NCBI GenBank assembly: GCA_002356455.1 | Contig: AP017968.1 | Span: forward strand, 2,604,001 to 2,668,000 | Direction: 5' to 3' | Length of the DNA: 64,000 nt | DNA from: Fusobacterium varium | GTDB taxonomy: Bacteria; Fusobacteriota; Fusobacteriia; Fusobacteriales; Fusobacteriaceae | Shown here: positions 9,232 through 16,339 of the stretch, piece after piece | How the letters are laid out: the number at the start of each line of letters is the position of its first letter | How positions within the stretch are numbered: the first letter of the stretch is position 1 | Notes under the pieces: model-generated | Database searches by the model: none | Told to the model about the DNA's origin: nothing | The model's input: the letters and a program-made list of their open reading frames with translations, nothing else | Program-made: the position numbers and the translations under genes

Positions 9232-9614
9232 TATGCATATTCCTTTACTAGAGTTAAAATTATCTCTTGATGAGTACTATATATAGCTGGAGTTCCACTA
9301 TTTTTATATTCTGTAGTCCTTCCATTTCTAGTTATAACTATTTTAGAACCTTCTTTGATAAGCAGTTCTGGAGCTATGAATAGCTTTATCTCCTGAGAGA
9401 TCTTATTATTACTCTCAGTTTGATTAGTAGGGGATATAGTTTTAAATGATATCCTGCATTGTTGATTCTTAACTACTAAATTATCAGCTGTAGGCTTTGT
9501 AATTCCTGTTTTAGAGTCTTTCCTTAATCCACTCTCATAAATATTACATGTATCATCATAAAGCCTTTCTATTGACTTTCTGCAAGCTGCTATATACTTT
9601 TCTTTTCTTGTCAT
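9231..9614 (-). CDS. Phage head-tail adaptor, XkdH/YqbH-like
   Basis: 127-aa protein at the position of XkdH. The pattern includes RLYDDTCNIYES, then RISFKTISPTNQTESN and KLFIAPELLIKEGSKIVITR, typical of beta-rich head-closure or adaptor proteins. It overlaps the connector gene upstream by 4 bases and the gp10-like gene downstream by 1. The function is inferred from family and order. Confidence 0.72.
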   Translation of the reverse strand: MTRKEKYIAACRKSIERLYDDTCNIYESGLRKDSKTGITKPTADNLVVKNQQCRISFKTISPTNQTESNNKISQEIKLFIAPELLIKEGSKIVITRNGRTTEYKNSGTPAIYSTHQEIILTLVKEYA

Positions 9615-10012
9615 CTTGACATCCTCCTAAACCTTATTAATTCTCTGTCTCTTCCAATCATTAAAAAGTTTATTACAGCATTTAGTCTTTGTTCATCACT
9701 GCTTGCTGTTCCTTCTCCTAGATTTACACTTGTATCTCCTAATTTTACTTGATTAACTAGAAGTAATAAGTCATAATCTTCTGGTAGCTCTCCAGTAGTT
9801 TTCTTGAGGTTTATGTATTCTCCTGCTGCTTTATCCACCCATATTTCAAAAATAGGAGTAGGGAATGTATCAGCAGTATAATCCTGATTGGTTATATTAT
9901 TTATGCTATTGAGAGATTTATTTATGAGGTATTCTAATATGCTTTCATCTTCTGTTGATACTGTTATTTTAAACATTTTGAGCCTTAGTTTTACTGCTTC
10001 ATCTATTCCCAT
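9611..10012 (-). CDS. Phage head-tail connector protein
   Basis: 133-aa protein resembling gp6-like or DUF3199 head-tail connectors, small helical proteins that extend the portal. Helical segments such as ESILEYLINKSLNSINNITN (residues about 23-42) and the position between capsid and gp10-like genes support this. It overlaps the downstream adaptor gene by 4 bases. Confidence 0.72.
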   Translation of the reverse strand: MGIDEAVKLRLKMFKITVSTEDESILEYLINKSLNSINNITNQDYTADTFPTPIFEIWVDKAAGEYINLKKTTGELPEDYDLLLLVNQVKLGDTSVNLGEGTASSDEQRLNAVINFLMIGRDRELIRFRRMSR

Positions 10013-10029
10013 GATTTCCTCCTACTTAA

Positions 10030-10278
10030 TTATTTGACAAATATCAAAACCCCATCTACATAAGCTGAACATTCATTTAGATTAAATAAAACTTGATAGT
10101 GAACTCCATCATATAGCTTAGTTTTTAAATTTATTCTTGTGTCTGGTTCTTCTACTCCGATTTTTTGCATTCCATCAGGCATATTTTTGTACTTTTCTAC
10201 CTCTTTTGATGTTTTGAAGTTCTCACATTCAAAATAATGAACCTCTTCTGTTCTGTGATTAAAAATTTGTAATTTCAT
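10030..10278 (-). CDS. Small phage protein of unknown function
   Basis: 82-aa protein in the head module between the connector gene and a LEM-like gene. It starts MKLQIFNHRTEEVHYFEC and has a good AGG-rich ribosome site. No domain is recognised. It is probably expressed with the virion genes and could be a decoration or assembly protein, but nothing in the sequence shows which. Confidence 0.55.
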   Translation of the reverse strand: MKLQIFNHRTEEVHYFECENFKTSKEVEKYKNMPDGMQKIGVEEPDTRINLKTKLYDGVHYQVLFNLNECSAYVDGVLIFVK

Positions 10279-10290
10279 TTTCCTTACCTC

Positions 10291-10659
10291 CTATTTTTCT
10301 TCTTTACCCTTTTGGTACTCTAAAATTTTTTCTATTTTCTCATTTTTGTTTTTGCAATTAGAAATATCTACTCCCTCTCTTGCTGCTAACTCATCTATAT
10401 CAGGAGCACTCATTCCTTCTAAAGCTTTTTTAGTGTACATTTCTTTTTCTGTTGCTGTTTCCTCTGCTGTTACTTCTTCTTTCGCCTCTTCATCAATTAC
10501 TGCTTTTTCTGCCACTTTCTCATTATTTACTACAGTATATCCGTGGTCTTCAAACCATTTTATCAATCTTATATCTTCTGTTTCTCCTACTCCATTACAA
10601 AAAGATACACTGGCAGAAACTCCAGTGTATTCTTTGTTAGGACATATTATTTTAGCCAT
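10291..10659 (-). CDS. Phage head-module protein with C-terminal HeH/SAP-like helix pair
   Basis: 122-aa protein directly downstream of the major capsid gene. The N-terminal 40 residues (KIICPNKEYTGVSASVSFCN) form a compact beta-like part with YTGVSASVSF. An acidic alanine- and glutamate-rich linker follows (residues about 50-75). The C-terminal part reads KKALEGMSAPDIDELAAREG and then NKNEKIEKIL, resembling HeH/LEM or Rho-N helical modules seen in YqbF-like phage proteins. The role in the head is not known. Confidence 0.62.
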   Translation of the reverse strand: MAKIICPNKEYTGVSASVSFCNGVGETEDIRLIKWFEDHGYTVVNNEKVAEKAVIDEEAKEEVTAEETATEKEMYTKKALEGMSAPDIDELAAREGVDISNCKNKNEKIEKILEYQKGKEEK

Positions 10660-10672
10660 AATTTTCCTCCTA

Positions 10673-11626
10673 CTATTGAACTTTGATTTTTCTTAATACT
10701 CCTGCTGCCTTTGTTGTTTTTAATACAACTGCAGCTAGTGCTTCTACTTCTCCAGTTTTTACTGCTCCAGCAGTATTATAATCAGGCAACCATGTTTTGA
10801 TGAATTGTCCTGGAGTAGTTACTGCATGAAATCCATCTAATCCAAATCTTATAGCATACAAAGATGTTTCCCCTGTAGATGTATTAGTTTTAACTACTGG
10901 ATCATTAGTTCCTGCTTTCGCTCCTAAATCCACTAAAGGAATAGCATTGTATGATTCCACTTGCTGACCAAAATCATTTTTTGTTACTTGATACATTCCC
11001 GCTCTTCTTGCACATGCTCTTATCTTAGCAATAAGCTTTGTATTTCCCCCAATCATTGATGGAGTTCCATCTAATCCCATAAGAAATTCATCCAATACAT
11101 CCAAAAATTCTTTCCAGTTAGTATCTACTGCTGCTGATGTAGATAAATCTATTGGAGCTGTTGGAACAACTTCTGTTGATGAACCTGTAAGAGCTTTATC
11201 AAGTCCGTCAAATGCTTTGTTATCTACTGCACTATCACCATTGATTACATTTTCATTAAATAGTGCTGATGCAGCTTTAATCTTTTGCTGCATTTGCAGT
11301 GTTACTTCACTTATAATTCCTCCCATATCAGCTATTACTCTATCTATTTGGAATGCTCCTCCAAATATTTTTATATCAGCTGTATGTCTTTCTTTTTCCA
11401 CTTCTTGAGCTGTATACTCTGTGTTTACTTCTCTAAAAGTTGCTGTTGGTTGTGTTTTTAATCTTGTGTATGCGTATGTAAGAGTTGCTCCTCCTCCAGT
11501 TGGTGATACACAATCATCCCACGGAATGTTAGCCATTATGAAGTTGCTTTTTGCAAATTCATCTATTACTCCCATTTGTAATGCATCTTGTACATTTAAT
11601 TTTGCTTGTGCTAATGTTACTGCCAT
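10673..11626 (-). CDS. Major capsid protein
   Basis: 317-aa major capsid protein (HK97 fold expected). It follows the GP20-type scaffold gene by 13 bases, the usual order. Internal features are ANIPWDDCVSPTGGGATLTY (residues about 32-51), EVEKERHTADIKIFGGAFQI and a C-terminal domain with GQFIKTWLPDYNTAGAVKTG. No N-terminal protease site or delta domain is obvious, so maturation probably relies on the separate scaffold. The gene has an AGGAGGAGATATAA ribosome site. Confidence 0.88.
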   Translation of the reverse strand: MAVTLAQAKLNVQDALQMGVIDEFAKSNFIMANIPWDDCVSPTGGGATLTYAYTRLKTQPTATFREVNTEYTAQEVEKERHTADIKIFGGAFQIDRVIADMGGIISEVTLQMQQKIKAASALFNENVINGDSAVDNKAFDGLDKALTGSSTEVVPTAPIDLSTSAAVDTNWKEFLDVLDEFLMGLDGTPSMIGGNTKLIAKIRACARRAGMYQVTKNDFGQQVESYNAIPLVDLGAKAGTNDPVVKTNTSTGETSLYAIRFGLDGFHAVTTPGQFIKTWLPDYNTAGAVKTGEVEALAAVVLKTTKAAGVLRKIKVQ

Positions 11627-11639
11627 TTATATCTCCTCC

Positions 11640-12233
11640 TTAATTTTTATTAAATACTCCAGCTAAAGCTGTTGCTACTGCATCTCCTAAACTTGCAGGA
11701 GATGTTACTGTTTCTCCTGGTGGTGTTACTCCAGGTACAAATCCTTTAGGAACTGTTTTTTCTTTTGTTTGAGTTTCCTCAAATAAATATGCATCTGTTT
11801 TTTTAATAGTTTCTAACTGCTCTGTAAGTCCTTCTAATGTTCCATCATCTTTTAGTTTGATTTTTTCACTATCTAATAAAGCTTTTATTGCCTTATTATT
11901 TTTAACCTTTGCTCCAGCTAAAGCTAAATCAAGTGCATTATTTTTCTTTAAATTAGACAACTCTGTTTTATACGTTTCTTCTTTTGTTTTATTCTCATTT
12001 TGCAAAGTTTCTATTTGCTTTTTCAGTGTTTCTACATCTCCAGTTGATTTTTTTAAATCTTCCAATTGTTTGTCTCTTTCTGCTACTGATGTTTCTAATT
12101 GTTTTACTTTGGTGTCAACTTCATCAAATTTTGTTTTCTCCACATAGCCTTCTAGCTCCTTCTTAGATTCTCCAGCAATTTTAATTGCTAATTCTTCAGT
12201 AACTCCTAAAGCTTTTAATTGTTCTTTAGTCAT
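11640..12233 (-). CDS. Phage scaffolding protein, GP20 family
   Basis: 197-aa protein of the Phage_GP20 minor structural/scaffold family. It starts MTKEQLKALGVTEELAIKI. A long coiled coil follows (residues about 30-105) rich in Lys, Glu and Leu. The C-terminal capsid-binding region contains ALDLALAGAKVKNNKAIKAL. Scaffolds guide capsid assembly and then leave the head. It is adjacent to the capsid gene. Confidence 0.88.
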   Translation of the reverse strand: MTKEQLKALGVTEELAIKIAGESKKELEGYVEKTKFDEVDTKVKQLETSVAERDKQLEDLKKSTGDVETLKKQIETLQNENKTKEETYKTELSNLKKNNALDLALAGAKVKNNKAIKALLDSEKIKLKDDGTLEGLTEQLETIKKTDAYLFEETQTKEKTVPKGFVPGVTPPGETVTSPASLGDAVATALAGVFNKN

Positions 12234-12246
12234 TTATTTTTCCTCC

Positions 12247-12354
12247 TTATTTGCTTTTATAAAAATAAGAGCAAGGTATGCCATATGCATGTTGTCCATA
12301 CCCAGCTCCTAGTATTGAATACTCAAGCTCTTTGATTCTTCCATGGTGTATCAC
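12247..12354 (-). CDS. Candidate 35-aa small ORF between scaffold and membrane peptide genes
   Basis: An open frame from a GTG at 12354 to a TAA at 12247 encodes 35 residues that read like protein (IHHGRIKELEYSILGAGYGQ, then HAYGIPCSYFYKSK). It is in frame with the preceding 38-aa membrane peptide and separated from it only by that gene's TGA plus three codons. No good ribosome site precedes the GTG. It may be a real small phage protein, the remains of a longer one, or chance. Confidence 0.35.
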   Translation of the reverse strand: MIHHGRIKELEYSILGAGYGQHAYGIPCSYFYKSK

Positions 12355-12363
12355 TTCTGCTGT

Positions 12364-12480
12364 TCATTTTTTACTTTTGCCATTTCTTTTTCTAATCTTT
12401 CCTACAAAATATCCTGCTACACCCCCTATTACAATTCCTACAAACACAAATCCTGCTACTGTAAATCCTGATGTCATCAT
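12364..12480 (-). CDS. Small single-span membrane protein
   Basis: 38-residue protein with an N-out type hydrophobic helix (SGFTVAGFVFVGIVIGGVAG, residues about 4-23) followed by a strongly basic tail (GKIRKRNGKSKK). A good ribosome site, AGGAGAG, lies upstream of tandem ATG codons at 12480. Small membrane proteins like this are common in phage head modules and have no assigned role. The glycine-rich helix could pack against others. Confidence 0.6.
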   Translation of the reverse strand: MMTSGFTVAGFVFVGIVIGGVAGYFVGKIRKRNGKSKK

Positions 12481-12499
12481 TTTAATCACTCTCCTATTT

Positions 12500-12763
12500 T
12501 TATAATTTTATACATTTATTTTCCCATTTCTTGTAGGCATCCAAATACATTTCATTTTTGTCACCATTGAATGTAACTTCATAATACATTCCATCACTGA
12601 CAATAGTACTCAATAGAGCTTTATTGTTTTGCAAAGTCTTACAGCTCCAAACAACAAATACATCATTCTCTGAAAGTTCAAATTTATCAGTCTTTTCAGA
12701 GTTTGCATTAAAATAATTTACTATTTCCTTTTTACATAATGTTAAAAATTCTTTTGAATCCAT
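12500..12763 (-). CDS. Small phage protein of unknown function
   Basis: 87-aa soluble protein, probably alpha/beta (SENDVFVVWSCKTLQNNKAL, then YYEVTFNGDKNEMYLDAYKK). It starts behind AAGGAGGAAT and lies just downstream of a terminator hairpin, so it may be transcribed from a separate start or by read-through. No family is recognised. Confidence 0.55.
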   Translation of the reverse strand: MDSKEFLTLCKKEIVNYFNANSEKTDKFELSENDVFVVWSCKTLQNNKALLSTIVSDGMYYEVTFNGDKNEMYLDAYKKWENKCIKL

Positions 12764-12798
12764 TTTTTATTCCTCCTTAAATTCTTAAATTTTCGTAT

Positions 12799-12828
12799 TA
12801 AAAAAGCACCTAGATTTCTCTAAGTGCT
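12799..12828 (-). terminator. Rho-independent terminator inside the head operon
   Basis: On the minus strand AGCACTTAGA, a GAAA loop and TCTAGGTGCT form a 10-bp stem (one G-U pair), followed by a run of six T. It ends the transcript that carries terminases, portal, MuF protein and the degenerate zinc-finger frame, before the scaffold and capsid genes. Late genes downstream would need read-through or antitermination. Confidence 0.7.
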
Positions 12829-12927
12829 CGGCTCCCCACATCTACAATTCAAGTGCACTTGAATTATCATCAATGTTTCGGGCAGTATATAACTTAAAAC
12901 CTTTACATAAGGACATACCTTGTTCAT
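12820..12927 (-). pseudogene. Degenerate Com-like zinc-finger frame
   Basis: The frame from ATG 12927 to TAG 12820 encodes 35 residues beginning MNKVCPYVK and ending LNCRCGEPST. The overlapping +1 frame encodes LCKGFKLYTARNIDDNSSAL and then EL. Joined by one small indel on each side, the two give a CPLCKGFKLY...LELNCRCGE pattern, resembling the four-cysteine Com/zinc-ribbon proteins found at this place in many prophages. No clear ribosome site is present. This looks like a frameshifted remnant, but the reconstruction is an inference. Confidence 0.35.
12846..12865. repeat. Perfect 20-bp palindrome
   Basis: AATTCAAGTGCACTTGAATT is its own reverse complement over 20 bases. It lies inside the degenerate zinc-finger frame, just upstream of the terminator on the minus strand. 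It could be a protein binding site or a small hairpin adding to the terminator. Confidence 0.6.
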
Positions 12928-12958
12928 CTAAGAACTGTAAAGGTGTTGACGTTTTCCA

Positions 12959-13168
12959 TCAATAATCTATTATATCTTCAAATTCTCCTTCTTTTATTTC
13001 TTGCTTTTTAGTACCTTTATATATTTCTAAATACTTTCTTAACATTTCTTTTTCTTCTTCTGTAGCTCCATCTTTTAACCTCACTTCTCCATTTTCATCA
13101 AATTCAACTTTATCTCTTAATTCAAAAGGATAAGGTAACATTAAAGATGACATCAAAGATGGTATCAT
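12959..13168 (-). CDS. Small acidic phage protein coupled to the MuF-metallopeptidase gene
   Basis: 69-aa acidic protein (many Glu and Asp, e.g. KVEFDENGEVRLKDGATEEE). Its ATG overlaps the TAA of the upstream head-protein gene in a TAATG junction, so translation is very likely coupled. No domain is recognised. Because the upstream protein carries a toxin-like HExxH domain, an inhibitor or immunity role is possible, but it is only suggested by position and charge. Confidence 0.55.
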   Translation of the reverse strand: MIPSLMSSLMLPYPFELRDKVEFDENGEVRLKDGATEEEKEMLRKYLEIYKGTKKQEIKEGEFEDIIDY

Positions 13169-14925
13169 TATTTCATCAACTCCTTCATATATTTTTTTAA
13201 TTCTTCTTTTACAAGATTAGGAATTTCTCTAGATTCATCACACCCAACACATTCTGCTAGTACTTCTTTAAAACTTTTAGCTGCATACCCTGATACTAAT
13301 ATTTCAACATTTTTGTTATTTAACTTTATGCCTTTTTCTTTAAAAATCTTAGTCACTATTTCTTTTGCTACAGTTCCATCGCCACAAGATTTCCACATAT
13401 CCATCAGTCCTGGAGTTGACGCAGATAAATTTTTTAAATCTAATCCATATTTTTTCACATTTATCGCATACTCTATCATATGTCCCAATTCATGTTTAAT
13501 TATTCCTCCAGCTCCATTTTTAGGAGTCCATTTATTTTCTTTCACTGCTCTATTTATCATTTCCATAATACCTTTTTTATTATTCATTTGTTCTAGATTT
13601 ATATTTAAAGATCTTATGATTTTCCCATTCTCATCTACTTTCATAACTGCCCATGCTGTTGCATCTGCTTCAGAAGAAATGTTAAAATGATTAATAAAAC
13701 CTTTTAATATTGGGTACTCTTCATATGATTCTTTTAATGTCTCATGAACTTCCCTTAAAACATCTAATTCTACCCCATCTGTAGCTACTTTAGTAAAACC
13801 AAAATCTTCTTTCATTCTCTTTATAAAATCATCTTTTGTTTTTATTTCTATTATATCATTTTCTTCATTGTCTTTCACATATTTTTCTTTCCAGTCTTTA
13901 TATTTCATATTCTCTGGAACTTTATATGTTTTCCCATCTGTTCCCCTAGCTATTCTTTCTGCATCAAAATTTTCAGGAAACCATGGAGCCGTAGTAGTTC
14001 TACACCAAACATGAAAAGGTGGAGCTGTTATTCCTACTTGATAATCTTTCATATCAAATACTTTTCCATCCATTTCCTGGCATATTTCAGATGTTTTACT
14101 ATCTAAAGTTGCCACTATTTCATATTTACTCAAGTTTAATGCCTTAAATGACTTTTCTCTGGCCTGTGAAGAGTATGCAGCTGATTCTGTCATTACCAGT
14201 CTAGCTGCTACACTCTTTTTTATATTAAATTCTTTAGTGATAGAAGATATAAGCTTGTCTGGAGCTTCCCCTCTAATAAAGTTTTGAGTAAGTCCTGTGT
14301 GTAAAGTATTAATCAATTTTGTCTTATCTTCCCAAATTCTTTCTGAAAAGTTCTTGCCATCTGTTGCCCAAGGTTTATGAATAATAGCATTAACTTTATT
14401 TGTATCAAGTCTATTTAGTGACCATCCTACCCCATTTCCTTTCTGTATCTCGTAAGCTGTGTGGTAATATGTTTCTCCATAGGTTCTTACAAGATAATTC
14501 TGCATTTCCTTGTCTCTTACTCCATAGATTCCCTCAACTTCATTCTGTATTTGAATTTTTAGAGCTTCTAATCTGGAGATATGAACCCTTGCTGATGCAT
14601 TCTCAAGTTCTTTCATCCAAATGGGAGAAATAGCATTAGTTTCTCCAGCTTTTATGTACTCTTTTACACCCCACTTAAATTCTGCAAGTTCTTTAGCTGA
14701 TAGCATTCTTTTAGCTTCTAATAGACTAACATTGTTGTTCTTTGCTATTCTCATATACCAATCATTTATATCTCTTTCTATGTTTCTAAGTGCTATATCA
14801 TATTGCTGTTCTATTCTTCTTGCATATGCTCTGGCATCCTTATTTATTCTTTCTTCTTCCTCTAAAAACCTTTCTTGCCAATAACTACTCTTCTTTGACA
14901 TCTGGATCACCTGGTCCATTGCCAA
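13168..14925 (-). CDS. SPP1 gp7/MuF-type minor head protein with C-terminal HExxH metallopeptidase-like domain
   Basis: 585-aa protein in two parts. Residues 1 to about 330 match the SPP1 gp7/Mu gpF head morphogenesis family, with YGETYYHTAYEIQKGNGVGW, VMTESAAYSSQAREKSF and the closing PPFHVWCRTTTAPWF. These proteins enter the head with the DNA or help load the portal. The remaining 250 residues are extra. They contain HELGH at 478-482 and a conserved-looking KEVLAE downstream (554-558), the layout of a zinc gluzincin-type peptidase. Such fusions are known as MuF polymorphic toxins, carried in the virion. It overlaps the portal gene by 41 bases. The activity is unproven. Confidence 0.85.
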   Translation of the reverse strand: MAMDQVIQMSKKSSYWQERFLEEEERINKDARAYARRIEQQYDIALRNIERDINDWYMRIAKNNNVSLLEAKRMLSAKELAEFKWGVKEYIKAGETNAISPIWMKELENASARVHISRLEALKIQIQNEVEGIYGVRDKEMQNYLVRTYGETYYHTAYEIQKGNGVGWSLNRLDTNKVNAIIHKPWATDGKNFSERIWEDKTKLINTLHTGLTQNFIRGEAPDKLISSITKEFNIKKSVAARLVMTESAAYSSQAREKSFKALNLSKYEIVATLDSKTSEICQEMDGKVFDMKDYQVGITAPPFHVWCRTTTAPWFPENFDAERIARGTDGKTYKVPENMKYKDWKEKYVKDNEENDIIEIKTKDDFIKRMKEDFGFTKVATDGVELDVLREVHETLKESYEEYPILKGFINHFNISSEADATAWAVMKVDENGKIIRSLNINLEQMNNKKGIMEMINRAVKENKWTPKNGAGGIIKHELGHMIEYAINVKKYGLDLKNLSASTPGLMDMWKSCGDGTVAKEIVTKIFKEKGIKLNNKNVEILVSGYAAKSFKEVLAECVGCDESREIPNLVKEELKKYMKELMK

Positions 14926-16321
14926 AAGCTTCAGGATATTGATTTATTTTTTCTTCTTTCTCCTTTTTCATCCTTTCAAGTTCTGCTTTTGGTTCTGCTA
15001 CAAACGGATGCATTGATACAAGTGTTTCTTCAGATATAATTCCTACTGATTTTGCTATATTATCTATTGTCTGTCCTTCATTTACAAGAACATCTCTATC
15101 AAATATAACTTCTAAAGTAGGATCCTTATCTTTTCTCAAATGAACATTTACAAACCATAGCAACTGTTCAAAAGAAGCTTGAAATTCTGTCTCCATATTA
15201 TTTGCATCTAAATCTATATCTGCATACATGGATTGTATGTTCATCTGATTAGGATTATTTGACATTCTGTCATCCTTAGCGTCAAATCCTCTCCCATTTT
15301 CTATAATAGCTTTTTTAAGCATTTCTAATATTGTTTTATAGTTTTCTGAGTTTACCTCAACTTGAAGTGTTTTAACATCTCCTGATATTCCTTCTACTGC
15401 ATTAACTTTAATAATCCCATCTTGTAAATCCCTTCTGAAATCTGCTGGATCTTCTCCACCAAAATTTACTAAAACAAATATTGTATTTCTTATATCCTCT
15501 GTAACATTGTCTTGAAAATTAGATACTATTGTATTAATAGCATCCTGTAAACTTTTTACCCTCGCTATAAGAGGTATTTCCTGTTGATTATATCTGAATG
15601 GTATAAAAGGGATTTTGGCCCAGTTAAAAGGTTTTTCCTCTTCTCCTTCTGTAAAAATTACATAAGGGATGTTCTCACATTCCAATGAGCACACCCCTCT
15701 TTTTCTAACATATCTATCTATTCCATTCTTTTTATACACTTCCACTTTCTCGATGGTTTCATAAGTTCCAAGTATAGCCTCTTTATATACTCTTATTACC
15801 ATTTCCAATTCTTCTTTATCCTTATCTTTATAAATTGGTAATATTTCAAAAGGTTCAAACTGTCTCAATTTAAAATTACCTTCATTGTCATAGTATGGAT
15901 GTAACCATCCTACGCCATTATTTAAGGCATTCTCAGTTAAATATTTGAATTTTCTATGAAAATTTTTATCAAATATTTTTTGTAATTCTTCTGCGTATTT
16001 CTCATCTTTGCTTTTAAAAGAAATAGGTTTTCCTACTAAGTAATTAACTTTCTGATCCACAAGCTTACTATACTGATTATCAACTATTTTATGATTTACC
16101 AAAGCAAAATTTTCAACTAAGTCTCCTTTTTCATTTCTAACCAGCCTTTTTTTATTGAGAATATCCTGCTTCCCTCTGTAGTAGTCTTCTCCTGTAATCA
16201 TCATCTTCCTAGACTTTGACATTTCCCAGTTCTGAATTAATTTTTCTACATAACTTCTCTCCACCTTCTTTTCCACCTTCTCTTTACTTTTAGAAAATAA
16301 TTTCTTTATCCACTCAAACAT
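14885..16321 (-). CDS. Phage portal protein, SPP1 Gp6-like
   Basis: 478-aa portal protein of the SPP1 Gp6 type, the dodecameric ring through which DNA is packaged. Characteristic stretches are VNHKIVDNQYSKLVDQKVNY (residues about 72-91), the crown and stem with ILPIYKDKDKEELEMVIRVY, and a C-terminal ENGRGFDAKDDRMSNNPNQM segment. It lies 18 bases downstream of the large terminase gene and overlaps the MuF gene. Confidence 0.9.
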   Translation of the reverse strand: MFEWIKKLFSKSKEKVEKKVERSYVEKLIQNWEMSKSRKMMITGEDYYRGKQDILNKKRLVRNEKGDLVENFALVNHKIVDNQYSKLVDQKVNYLVGKPISFKSKDEKYAEELQKIFDKNFHRKFKYLTENALNNGVGWLHPYYDNEGNFKLRQFEPFEILPIYKDKDKEELEMVIRVYKEAILGTYETIEKVEVYKKNGIDRYVRKRGVCSLECENIPYVIFTEGEEEKPFNWAKIPFIPFRYNQQEIPLIARVKSLQDAINTIVSNFQDNVTEDIRNTIFVLVNFGGEDPADFRRDLQDGIIKVNAVEGISGDVKTLQVEVNSENYKTILEMLKKAIIENGRGFDAKDDRMSNNPNQMNIQSMYADIDLDANNMETEFQASFEQLLWFVNVHLRKDKDPTLEVIFDRDVLVNEGQTIDNIAKSVGIISEETLVSMHPFVAEPKAELERMKKEKEEKINQYPEAFGNGPGDPDVKEE

Positions 16322-16339
16322 ATTTCACCTTCTTTGTTT

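Noticed and set aside
12247-13168. Two genes in the head module have open frames continuing past an in-frame TGA, suggesting TGA recoding
   Set aside because: Many other genes in the window end cleanly at TGA, no selenocysteine element or TGA-reading tRNA is visible, and both cases are explained by small adjacent or degenerate genes.
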